A stretch of 64,000 bases of DNA from contig QXCR01000025.1 in NCBI GenBank assembly GCA_004380135.1, positions 62,001-126,000 on the forward strand, given 5' to 3'. A model generated the notes under the pieces. The model did not search any database, was not told the DNA's origin, and was given only the letters and a program-made list of their open reading frames with translations. A program made the position numbers and the translations under genes. Positions 9,425 to 19,970 of this stretch are shown in pieces (the stretch's first letter is position 1; every line of letters starts with the position of its first letter). This DNA comes from Stemphylium vesicarium. Lineage: Eukaryota > Ascomycota > Dothideomycetes > Pleosporales > Pleosporaceae.

Positions 9425-9891
9425 TTTGACTTGTCGCTGCGATGTTAGTTGCGTAGAAAGGAAGTAAAAAGTTCGGCCGCGATGGAGGCTGTTTTCGTCG
9501 AGTGGGCGGAATACGTAAGCGAGTGGACGCTAGCCTTTGTGGGGCTAGCGTCTTCAACGCGGTCACGTGCTCAAGGTGTCAATGCTATACCACAATGCTG
9601 AAACACCAAGATGACAATAACGTTGTAGGTGGAGGCCAAAAGGATGAAGAATTGGTGATAATGATAGTTTTACTGAACAATTGCATCCTTCGTTTCTCCA
9701 CACTGATTTGCGCCACGCTACCCCGATTTCGCTATGCATTATACACACGTCAATGTCACGTTTTAGCCCCAGTACGGTGTTCGCAACCCGACAAACGTCG
9801 ATCCCACTCCATCGCCCGAGTCGTCTTTCTTCCTCTGTCCAGCGAGCTATCCTTGAGTTAGCACGGGCTGATCAGTTTGATGACCGCGAGA
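9425..9891. other. intergenic: L28 promoter and SEC24 3' region
   Basis: The 467 bases sit upstream of L28 (transcribed leftward) and downstream of the SEC24 stop codon (also leftward). They must therefore carry the SEC24 3' end and the L28 promoter. No extra gene or recognisable RNA seen. Confidence 0.5.
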
Positions 9892-12800
9892 TCAAAGTAC
9901 CTCTAGTTGAATGTGCCTATGGACATGCACAAGCCAGTCTACGTAGCTTTGCGCTTCATTGTTTCGATCCTCGTATAGTAGCCGGGCGAACTCGTACTCT
10001 GCACCATCGAGACCCTGTCGCGCAAGCTGAATGGTGAGAGCCTTGGAGCCGCGTGTAGTTTCAAGATACTGCAGGATGTTTCGTACTTGGGCGTTGAGGT
10101 GGGTTTCGAGAATAGGGAGCGTGGATTGGAAGGGATCCAGTGCTTTGAGGCTGTTGTTACCCTCACCGAATAGGTCTTCGAGTAGGTTGGGCGAGACCTG
10201 CGTGTGTAGCCATAGCAAGCATACTTGGCCGTTGTCAACAATGTATGCGCCGCCTTCTTCAACCTTGGAGAAGGATGCTCGAATACCTTCGGGCATTACC
10301 AGATGGCCCTTCTCATTTGCAAAGCCATCTCCCGCGTCGAGGTTGTGGATCGCAATGATTCGTGGATAGAGGTATAGCGATAACTCCAAGGGTCCCATCG
10401 ACTTGATCATCCGCATGTCGTGGACTCTTCTGTCCGTGGGCTCCTTGCCGCCCTTGAAGGCCCTTGACTTGATCAAGCCAAGGATGTACATGCCGAACTC
10501 CTTGAGGTTTTCCGGTAGTACGAGCTGACCAGGAGGGTTGTTGCCTGTGAAGTTCCTCCTGTAGCCTGCAAGGATATCTACCGTCTTTTCCGTCAGAGCT
10601 CCCCTGATATCCTTCAAATTTTTCTCTGTCATACGAGCGGCAGCTTCCTTAGCGATGATGTTCACCACGGCGTCCTGGTCGACGAACTTCATGCATTCGC
10701 CGGTGTTCGGACTGACACTAGCTACAATGTTGGTACACCTTACTCGTCGCTCGCCGTTCGCAGCTGTGTACAGAAGTGCACTCTGGAAGTGGGCGTCGAG
10801 TTTAGGGTCCAGCTTGCCATCGTAGCTGAACATGACACCAATAGCTTTGTCAGCATCGATGACACCAAACTCAAGGTCGGCCCCGAAGGTGTGATGGTAA
10901 AAGTTGCCATGGTAGGCGGAGACTTGCAGACCGTTCGAGCATCGAACCTTCATCAGCGCTTGATATCCGGTTTCTCGTGTGACAGTGTGCTGGATCTCTT
11001 TGGAAAGCTTGAGTAAATCCCTGGGCGAATGGAAGTTCGGGTAGTAGAAGACTTCTCCACCTGTCGCAGCAGAGACATGGCCTGGTAAATGTTAGCAATA
11101 CTCGCGACGAGACAGTCAATGCACCTACCAATAGTTGCAACGTCAAGGTAGCCTCCACTGGGAGCTGCAAGGAAGAAGTCTACACCAACACCATTCTGTA
11201 CCATCTTGTCCGCGATCTTCTTGAACCCAGGATGCTCAGTTTGGAGCAGCTTCCTCTCCGCATCAGTGTTATGTTGAGTGCCATCGTCGCGAAGCATCAG
11301 CCGACCGGGTCCCCAGGTAGGGAGTGAAGCCAAAGAACACACAATCTTTCCACCCGTAGCTGTGAGTGCTTCCACTGCAGAGTTCAATGTGGGTAGTAGG
11401 GCCGGCTCGGGGTGCATGACTTCTGAAAACATGTTCGGCAACTGCGCAACAAGCGATGTGATGACTCCCTTGGACTCGATGGGGTCGACGAACAAGCCTT
11501 CGGTGAATGGAAGGAAAGGGTCCTCAAGGTCAGACATGACCAGCATTTGAGCGCTCGTCAACTTGGCGTTGAGGTTGTAAAAGTGCATCTCCTTGTCGAA
11601 AGTCACGATACCGACCTTCGCGCCCTTTGGTATCCGGCTTGTAGGTTCGGTTTCTTCAGTCTCGCCTCTTGATTCGCCGTACAATGCGCTCAGGATGCCT
11701 TCGCAGAAACCATGTAAGAAGCCACGATTTACGGCCTCGGCAGTGACATCAACCAAGAATAGCCATCGCAGCCCGACCGGCTCCTTGGACCAGTATTCTT
11801 TCGGCACCATGAAGTCGACAGTGCCAAGGGTAAGTTCAGGCCGTTGGAGCCTGTCTATCCGTACGCCAGCTTGATCTGTGGGAGCAAAGTAATCTCCAGG
11901 GACATCGTTGGGATAGGTACACAGGTTGCATACAAACTTGTTCCCACCAACCTTGAACTGCATGAAAGGGTTGACGTACGCGCGACACCTGGCACATCTC
12001 GGTGGCCCTGTCTCGCCAAAGTCTAACACCGGTATAGGTTGCTCACCTTCCTGCTGAGCAGCGAGTGGTTGTAAGACCATGCCTAATGGTAGAGAGGTCG
12101 CGGCGAGTGCTTGGGCAGTGAGTGGGATGTTGTTCAGCGTCAAGCGTGCGAACTTGGGAGAGGAATTGCCTTGGTCAAAGGCGACAAAGGGAACCGTAGC
12201 GGGTGGTGGGAGGTGGTGCTCCATAGTAGGATATACATTCTCTAGGTAGTATTTCGCTGGCGCATCTCGCGACTTGGGCACGCTGGGTATCTGCTCGGGG
12301 TCCACACGTCCTTGCGCTGATCCTACGGCCGCTCCTCCCGACTGATGTGGTGACGCTGCTGTCCTCGCAGCATACTGCATGGGCGACGCCTGAGCGCCAG
12401 GACTGAAGACTGGGTTTACTGGTGCAGGGAATTGGCTCATGGCAGGTGTGATCTGAGGCTCCATCCATTGCGCTCCCCCAACTTGCGGCGAGCTTTGGTT
12501 CATGTACTGGGCAGGCGAACCGTTCTGAGGCATGCCATTGAACGCCTGCGAATTTCCTCCAGGGCCCTCGAGATTGTGATATGCGTGTCTGTTCTTCTTC
12601 TTATGCTTAGGTTGTGCCGTCTGGTCTACGCCCAACCCGACTGCTCCCATCTGACCTGCCAGATTGTTCATGTCTTGGTCGCCTTGATACTGCGGATGAG
12701 CTTGCGGTGCCCCCTGCTGTGGGAAATAGCCTTCCTGCTGTACTGGCGTGCCGTATTGCGCGGGTGCGCCTCCATACTGAGCCGGAGCTTGAGCCATAGC

Positions 12801-12938
12801 TGGACTTCCGGTCTGTTGGTAGCCGGCAGGGCTCGCAGCGACCGGCGGCCGCCGTTTGTTGCTCTCATCTTGCATGCCTGATCCGTTTGGGTTTGGGGAG
12901 TCTGTACCCATCGCCTGGTACATGTAGAACTCGGACAT
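9892..12938 (-). CDS. SEC24: COPII coat cargo adaptor SEC24
   Basis: Cargo-binding subunit of the Sec23-Sec24 inner COPII coat on ER exit sites. Exons 11129-12938 and 9892-11081 (intron 47 nt, 11082-11128, with CTAAC branch point) give 999 aa. Residues 1-210 are a disordered Gln/Pro/Gly/Ala-rich tail. A zinc finger follows with C315, C318, C337 and C340 (RCARCRAYVNPFMQF ... FVCNLC). Then come the trunk domain (VDFMVPKEYW, FLVDVTAEAV), the beta-sandwich and helical regions, and the gelsolin-like C-terminus ending near SYVDWLVHVHRHI. The splice joins VATIG to HVSAATGGEVFYYPNF in phase. One of four membrane-traffic genes in the window. Confidence 0.96.
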
Positions 12939-13551
12939 GGTCGCGGCGCGGGGGTGTTACGTTCGAGTTGACGGACGAGATGATTCGAGGCGGATTAAGC
13001 GTGTGGCCGAGGAACAGCGGGGCGCGAAATAATGAGGGAGGCTTTCATATCACGGGCGGAACATTCTGGGGTGGATTTGGCGCAAGCAAAGGGACAGATT
13101 TCGGTGAACCCAGGTTGATGATCTGTCTATTTTCTAGACCTGTACTTTCCATGAAGGCACGTCCGTGCACGCGCCCTCACATGCAAGAACGAAACAGGGT
13201 CCATCCAGTCGCCTGTGATCAGAGCAATCAAGTACAGATTGCTAATGCATGAGAAAAATTGCACGCTAGTGTTGTTGGATTGTCTTGTGTATGAATGTGG
13301 GATTCCTCCAGCTTCCCAACATGGCGATGTACTAAGTAGCATCGCCTCGCAGCCTTGTGCAACGCTTCATCATCCGCGCAAGACAGACGAAGACATTACG
13401 TCCTTGCCCCTTGATTTTTGGGTCTTCAGTATTCGACGACACCCAGGCTGATCTTCATTGTCCCCTTCCATTTCCTAATGCTCTGAGTAGGGTGACCTTC
13501 TCAATCCTCAACTAAACGCACTAGTATGCCCAATCTCCTACGCGTTGTCCC
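12939..13551. other. intergenic: SEC24 promoter and AP-2 sigma 3' region
   Basis: About 610 bases between two leftward genes. It should hold the SEC24 promoter near 12939-13150 and the AP-2 sigma 3' end. No convincing additional reading frame or RNA gene seen. Confidence 0.5.
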
Positions 13552-14238
13552 TTATTCCAACTTGTCGAGGTGCGCGAGTCGCGTCAGCACCACTTGTTTG
13601 CTTGTCTCTTCGATTTCGCCCGCAAGGAACACCTCGTCGAGGATGGCATAGACCTTATAGAAGTTGAACACCAGATCCAGCTCACACACATTCCCAAAGA
13701 ACGCATCCAGCACCTCGACGAAGAAGTGTACAGCCTCTAGGTATGCCAATTCATTGTCATTCGTATCGACGCATGCGCAGAAGAAGAGGCCGGCGTATCG
13801 ACGGTACACGATCTTGGACATGTTGCGGAACTCGACGAAGTTGGATTGGTGTTTCTGGTCTCGCGGGGCAATGAGACGGTGTACCTGTCATGAAAGTGAG
13901 TTACTAATTCTACAGGACCTTTGGTGTCTATAGCCGGGAGCGATTGGAGCGCTCGGGAGGTGACGTAGGCGTATCGCAAGAAGCGGACAAGGACGAATGG
14001 AAAGGTAGGTTTTGCATACCTCGCCCTTTAGTTTGACTTTCTCTTCATCCTGAAACCTGTATTAGCAACCTTTCCACACAAGTATCGTATATGTCGACCT
14101 ACACTGTACGGCGCATACCACTTCGCCAACCGCGTCTTTCCCCTGCGCAACACCAAAGATTAGCATCCAAACAATCATCCAACGACGGAAGGCGGGATCG
14201 TACTGTCGGTTCTGTATGAGGATGAATGAGAGCACCAT
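13552..14238 (-). CDS. APS2: AP-2 complex sigma subunit (clathrin adaptor small chain)
   Basis: Small subunit of the plasma-membrane clathrin adaptor AP-2, acting in endocytosis. Four exons on the minus strand: 14204-14238, 14103-14142, 14020-14049 and 13552-13884, 145 aa in total. The assembled protein reads MVLSFILIQNRQGKTRLAKW, then DEEKVKLKGEVHRLIAPRD, NFVEFRNMSKIVYRRYAGL, FFCACVDTNDNELAYLEA, and HNVCELDLVFNFYKVY-type sequence (here GNVCELDLVFNFYKVY). This matches sigma-2 across its length; sigma-1 and sigma-3 are less similar by recall. The first three exons are only 35, 40 and 30 nt, so unspliced gene finders will miss the N-terminus. Confidence 0.95.
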
Positions 14239-14559
14239 GTTTGCAATGTGCCTCGTAGAATAGGCTCGGCGCGCTGGGAGAGGTGTGACAGGGACCGCGG
14301 CCTGGAAGGGATCAGAGCACCGTGAATGCACCTGGCTCGTGCGCTGGCGTATCCCTGTATGCCCTTGTTGCGGGCGGAAGTCCACTTTTAGCCGCAAGCA
14401 TCACGCTCTGGGTTTTAATTTGGTGCCCACTTGCATTCTTTTAGTAACAGTCAAATCCTTGATGACTTGACATGGCATAAGCTCTATTGAGATTTGTTGG
14501 ATTAATAGCATTTCAGATGCTGTTTAAGCGGACGCCCTAAATACTAGCACAAAGCCCTT
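14239..14559. other. intergenic: AP-2 sigma promoter region
   Basis: About 320 bases upstream of the AP-2 sigma ATG and downstream of the stop of the next leftward gene. I see no gene. It should hold the AP-2 sigma promoter. Confidence 0.45.
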
Positions 14560-15714
14560 TCACACAGAGCAAGACTGATACCCACGATGCGCCCTACTCT
14601 GCGCCCTGAACAGCGGCTCAAAAGCCTCTTGCGACACCTCCGAGTCACTGGGAGTAATTTGATCATCCGCCTTGGGCGCAAAGATCCCTGATACCTTTCT
14701 CCCGTCGCCATTGCCATGCGTCCTAGAAGTAGATTTTCTACGGCGATACCTCTTTCTACTGACTAACGCTTTGAGCGAACTAACGGCTGATGGAGGTGAG
14801 GAGCTACTTGAGGAAGGTGGAGGGTCTGAGCTATCGGAAATTGATGGCTCCGAGCCAGTCATAATTACATCGCCATCGCTGTCTCTCGCCGGCAAAGCTT
14901 TGTTAACGTTTTGCCCTGCGTCAATCGTTTCTGTCGCAGTGCTGAGCAGCGATGAGGCGCGCCCACTGCTACCCTTCTTTCTCTCTGCACTCGCTATTAG
15001 AGCAGTCCAGAAAGTCGCTTTTTCGGGATTCTTTGACATGTTGACACTTTTATAGTTTCCTGGCCTTAAAATGCCTTCTGACGTTGTACTGATCGGGGCT
15101 GTCAACATCGGCAGAGTGTTTTCCTCGGTGGTAGGGAAAACGGTTTCAACAGGTGTATGTATGCCGAACTTCTTCCCCCATTTACACTCGGACGGATAGT
15201 CGCATGTGTTCCAGCAGTCCTTGTTGCCTCGTTCGATGTTTCTGGCTTGGCCACCGACTGAGGAGCCTGTGCTCGGTGTTGCTTTGTTTCCTGGACCGCC
15301 CCGTCGCCACCTACCCCATTCTTTCCAGGCGGAATTGTCGAACTCGCTCGCGCAAGCGCGGTGTTTCTTCACACGTAGTGGGATTTTTGGTTTCCGCCAT
15401 GCCTTTATGGTAGTTGTACCACTACAGTAATAATGGCCATCATCGAGGCAGCGTCTTGTTACACCCAGCCGGTAACTACGGTGGCACTGATGGCACGTCC
15501 ATACCCATGCTAAAGGGCTCGTTGGTGCATATACCGCGAGCTGCGAACATGGTGTTGGAATTTGTCGATGCGCTTTCTGGGCTTGGTGTTGAAAGGGTAA
15601 CTTTGGGGTGAGTGGTGTACGTGGTGAGAAAGGCGATGGTGGAATGGACAAGAGCGAAGATTTGAAAGGCGTAGGAGATATTCTCAGAGGGCTTAGCGTC
15701 TTGTAGTTCGACAT
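14560..15714 (-). CDS. uncharacterised Cys-rich protein with a possible zinc-binding module
   Basis: A single-exon frame of 384 aa from ATG 15714. I do not recognise it. The N-terminal 65 residues are Ser/Pro-rich. Next comes a compact Cys/His region: WTCHQCHRSYRLGVTRRC then DDGHYYCSG (C-x2-C-x11-C-x7-C), followed by KKHRACASEFDNSAWKEWG and then GNKDCWNTCDYPSECKWG. Nine or so ordered Cys residues with Trp and His between them suggest a zinc-binding fold; this is inference. The C-terminal half is Ser/Asp/Pro-rich with poly-Ser and an Arg/Lys stretch (SRKRYRRRKS) that could be a nuclear signal. It may be a fungal-specific nuclear protein. Confidence 0.7.
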   Translation of the reverse strand: MSNYKTLSPLRISPTPFKSSLLSIPPSPFSPRTPLTPKLPFQHQAQKAHRQIPTPCSQLAVYAPTSPLAWVWTCHQCHRSYRLGVTRRCLDDGHYYCSGTTTIKAWRKPKIPLRVKKHRACASEFDNSAWKEWGRWRRGGPGNKATPSTGSSVGGQARNIERGNKDCWNTCDYPSECKWGKKFGIHTPVETVFPTTEENTLPMLTAPISTTSEGILRPGNYKSVNMSKNPEKATFWTALIASAERKKGSSGRASSLLSTATETIDAGQNVNKALPARDSDGDVIMTGSEPSISDSSDPPPSSSSSSPPSAVSSLKALVSRKRYRRRKSTSRTHGNGDGRKVSGIFAPKADDQITPSDSEVSQEAFEPLFRAQSRAHRGYQSCSV

Positions 15715-17493
15715 CGCGGCCCGGGCTCAGAGTCATTCGACTGTTTGTTTCTAGAGAAAAAAGCTTTGCTTCGTTTTTCACGAAGTCTGCTCTTCCAATG
15801 GTTTAGTAAGAGTAGTCGTGGCAGTTTTCGCGTATCAGAAACCGTAGCAGACAGGAGTCAAGAAGCAGAAATATCTCGTTACCGTCACCAGCAATGTAGC
15901 TCTTCTAACGGTGCACTGCCGACCATGTGCTGTGGCAAATACGTAGTAATATATTCTTTGTGGGAGAACTGGAAAGGCAATGATCAGGTACTAGACAAAG
16001 GTGTGTCGCATCATCACCTTTGTTCTTGTGAGCTAGCCTCACGTTCTGATAATCCTGCGTCAGCTGCGCAGCTAGACTCTTTGTCGGAAATTTCGACTTG
16101 GAGGTGGAGTGAATCACTCTAGAACAGATGTTCGCTTTATCTGAGTCTTTTGTAAATGCATGGCGCTCGCCTCAATACTCTTGGTGTCACACCCCTTTAG
16201 GTGTCTCTGCAGGTTGGTAATCCCTCGATTTTATTTCTGATGGATACGATGGTGTCTGTCAAACGGGGTCTGTTTGAACACAATTGTGCTTACGAGATAA
16301 TATGATGTGAGTGTCTAAAAAGGCTTGAGTCTGCATCTATAAATCGCTCTACTTAGCCGTGTACGATTTTTCTGTTCGAACTGAAGCAACGCTTGCTGGG
16401 ATTTCAGCCTTGTCTGAATGCAGCAATATGATTGTCTAGTCGACCATTTGAACCCAGGATAATCACGGCGATGAGAAGATGGGATGCGCACATTCTCACT
16501 GCATCGTGGTAATTTTTACGATCCCGATCCCAGTGCCATGATTGCTAGTATCACGCCCGAACGTATGGTCGCACGCAAGACAATTCCCACCGAGGGCGAG
16601 TCCGGCTTCTTGTCTTGGAACTGCCGGTTCCGCACCTTCCTGCGCAGTCAACACACCCTCCCCCGCCCCCATATCCTCCGGCTCAAGGGGTACTGACGCG
16701 CGCTAACACTGCAGAACGCCCAGAGATAAGAACTGGAGACGGTGCAATATTCTGATCGGCGAGGCATTTCGCGCGATGCGCATGATTTGGCATCAACGAT
16801 CGAAAGCCAGTAGCTACTGGAGATGATGAAGCGCCATAGCTTGGCACGTGGATGGTCGCGGAAAGCAAGACTAGGAAGAAAGAAGGAATTGTAAATGGAC
16901 TCCGAAAGAGTAGCTGATCGATAGATGACGCGCATGTATGGTGCGTACATTCGCATGGGGTTCCGACATTGCGATAAGGCATTCCTGTCGTGACGAGGAG
17001 ATCGTGATATGAGTGTGCATCCACGATGGAATCCCTTGTCGTTGTCGAAAGGATTGCATACCCGGTACAACTGTCATGCTTAGCCCCAAGCTTAGCGCAG
17101 GACCTTGACATCATCCTTCTGTAGGATCTGGGGTGCAGGAACGTGATGGGTGTAGGGACGGACGATCGCCGTGGTGGAGGAGCGGGAAAAGATAAGGACA
17201 TGCGGAGTATGGGCTTGGCAAAAAGCGGTAGAACGCTATAGGTCGAATTGGGATAGGGATGGAGCTTGGGCTGATAAGGTCGATATAGCAAAGGGGAACG
17301 CGTGCGAAATCTGATGATGAGATCGTTCTCGAATTATGTACACTACATTGATGGAAGAAAATAGATAATCGAACAGGTCTAAAAGAATATGTCAAAAAGC
17401 TCAGCTCAAAGACGGGAGCGCAAGTGGTATCTCGAAACAATCTGACTCAAAAAGTCGCAAGCAACAAATCCAAATCAATAACGCAGCAGACGC
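15715..17493. other. gene-poor stretch
   Basis: Nearly 1.8 kb between two leftward genes. It should contain the promoter of the Cys-rich gene on its left and the 3' end of the ammonium transporter on its right. The longest frame (16683-17291, minus strand) has no recognisable domain and overlaps several equally long frames in other phases. I see no supportable gene, tRNA or repeat. Confidence 0.5.
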
Positions 17494-19293
17494 TTAGGTC
17501 TGAACCTGCTTCTCTTGCTCGTGATGGTGCTCGGTACCCATGGCAACAGCGTGCCTGTCACCTCCGATACCAGTGTGCTCGTGGTCGTGGCTTGAGTTTT
17601 CCGAGGGTGCCTTGCCCTCCAGCATCTGGCTGTGCTGGGGAATGCCGTGGCGCTCGCCTTGAGGTACTGAGTGCTCACCATCCATGGGTTCACCCTTAGC
17701 AGGGGTCCATGCAAGGTAGTCACGGCGGACCTCAACATAATCGTATGCGAACTCGCCGAGCTGGTCGTCGTCCATACCGAGGAGCTCAGCCTCCTCAGAT
17801 GCGCGGAGCTTCAGGCCGGGGATCTTATCGATGGCGAAAGCGAGAATGGCGCTGACGACGAAGGAGTAGGCGGTAACTGCGACAATGTAGGCGATTTGCT
17901 TGTAAATAGCGGCCGGCTCACCAGTGATGGCACCAGCTGTCAGCCCGTTGTTGACGCCGTCGAGACCGATGATGTAGTCGGCACCGAAGATGCCGTTGAA
18001 GAAGAGACCCCACATTCCAGCGACGCCGTGCTCAGCGAACACATCGAGAGAATCGTCGATCTTGATCCAGAACTTGACTGAAGAGATATTAGTAGATGAT
18101 CGAAAGACATTATCTAGTGCATTACGTACTTTTGGTGGCAAAGTTAGCAACGATACCAGTTGTGATACCGAGAACGACGCTAGCCCATGGGGGAAGGAAA
18201 CCAGACGCGGGAGTGGCAGCAACAAGTCCGGAGATGACACCTGAGCACCAACCGACCATGGACCACTTGCGAGCAAGACGCCAATCAAGGAGAACCCAAG
18301 TCATCGCAGCGAACATGGCAGTCAGGTTGCTGTTCCAGCAGGCCATGACCGCGCGAAGGTTGGCACCGAAGGCAGAGCCACCGTTGAAGCCCAACCAGCC
18401 GAACCACAGGAAGACAGTTCCGAGGGTGATCAAGGAGACGTTGTGGGGGCGGAAGTTGAGCATCATCTTCTCCTGACGGCGTCCGAGGATCATGGAGTAG
18501 GCGAGAGCGGTGCAACCGGAAACAATCTCGACGGGTCCACCACCAGCGTAATCGAGTCCACCCCACACGAAGAACCAGCCGTTTGCGTTCCAAGCCCAGT
18601 ATGCGACGGGGCAGTATACGATCGTGGCCCAGAGCCAAATGAAGACCATCATGGGGATTAAGCGACCCCGCTCGGCAACACAACCGACGACAATGGCAGC
18701 CGTAACAGCGCAGAATTGCATCTACAAAGATGATTAGCATGTATACATTGGCATTCCAGCTGGTGTTTGACGTACCTGGTAGAAAGAGTACAGCAGCTCG
18801 GGAATCAAAGGACTGCCCGGGCTGGGTGCGCCGAGCACGCCCTTGAGACCGAACTTGTCGAGGTTGCCGATGAATCCATTCGTAGAGGGGCCGAAGGCGA
18901 GCGAGTATCCCCAAAAGTACCATTGGAAGGTAATGACGGAGGCGGAGAACATGCATGCCCAGATCAGGGAGAGGGCGGACTTTCTGCGAGCAAGACCAGA
19001 GTAGAGGAAGGCTAGACCAGGAACCATGATCATTACCATGGCTGAAGCCACGAGGATGTAGGCCTGGTCACCGGACTGGTACCATTGGTTGAGGTTCTCG
19101 GTAACTAGACATGTCCACGTCAGTGCAACTCTTTGTTTGGGATGTATTTGGCGCGAGTTGTCGCGCAAGGTGCAGGTGTTGGGCTCGACACGTGCGTAGT
19201 GGTACTTGGGGAGTTGTACTCACCAGAGTCACCACCAGTGATATCATCGGTGCCATTGAATGGGACGGGCGCGCCGACCCAGGAGTACGACAT
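17494..19293 (-). CDS. meaA: ammonium transporter, MEP1/MeaA type
   Basis: Plasma-membrane ammonium permease of the AMT/MEP/Rh family. Four exons: 19224-19293, 18776-19104, 18130-18721, 17494-18077 (524 aa). About eleven membrane segments are visible. The family signature is DYAGGGPVEIVSG at about 189-201. The first position of the pore twin-His pair is Glu (about E198), while the second is kept in AEHGVAGMWG (about H347). By family knowledge Glu here marks the Mep1/Mep3 (MeaA) subgroup, as opposed to His in the Mep2 sensor type. The cytoplasmic tail (from about residue 430) is hydrophilic and ends His/Glu-rich (MGTEHHHEQEKQVQT). AGATAA sites crowd the upstream region, suggesting control by the AreA/NIT2 GATA factor. 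The symbol is by subgroup, not proven orthology. Confidence 0.94.
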
Positions 19294-19524
19294 TGTTGCG
19301 GTATTCCTAGAGGGTTGTCGAAGTACTAAGAATATGTATTGGGCCTTGTCGACTCGGGGAGAGGAAGGGCAGCTCCACGGTAGGGGCCTCTGGAGGGAGA
19401 TGAGGAGAGATTATAACAGCTGGAATAGTGCCAGTAATATACGGCTGCACCAGGGAGAAATCGGAAGCCCTACTGTAGATTACGGTCGATGCGCCGGGAC
19501 CTTTATGGGTGGAAACTGACTGTA

Positions 19525-19970
19525 CTACTCTTATCTATCCTGGTCCACGGGCCAACACTTGAGGCAAAATAGACGAGGGTACATCACCCACAGCCGCGCG
19601 ACCGCCGTGGGGTTCGCGTCAGATCCAGAGCTTTGTTCGTTTTTCTGCCGATTGATCCAAGGTGCGTCATTGCAGCCTTTGGCCTTATCTCGCCGCTCGA
19701 GGAAACGTGACGACGCGGCTTAGATAACGACAGCAGCGCCCACACTGGCGGCCACGGTGCGGCTGTTGGGGAGGGGGACGTCGTTGCAGGCGCCTCGTCG
19801 TCAGCGACTCAACGCGAACTCTCCTTCGCAGGCAGGCATGTCCAGTTTCACCCAGGGCGGAAGAGCTTGGCGAGTGGGTGGTCAATGTTGCGTGGTGTCA
19901 ATTGCATTGCAAGCCAGAGATAAGGATCCAACGGCGCCCAATCAGCGCTGCCCTCGGAGAGATAGCCCAC
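19525..19970. promoter_or_regulatory. cluster of GATA-factor (AreA/NIT2-type) sites upstream of the ammonium transporter
   Basis: Four AGATAA hexamers lie upstream of the transporter ATG (19293): 19531-19536 and 19685-19690 as TTATCT, 19722-19727 and 19918-19923 as AGATAA. An AGATAG follows at 19960-19965. AGATAA/G fits the HGATAR consensus of fungal nitrogen GATA factors. By chance about 0.3 AGATAA would be expected in 640 bases on both strands. Regulation is inferred from this density and from the function of the gene. Confidence 0.55.

Noticed and set aside
16683..17291. 202-codon minus-strand frame
   Set aside because: No domain or splice-linked neighbours; similar-length frames overlap it in other phases.
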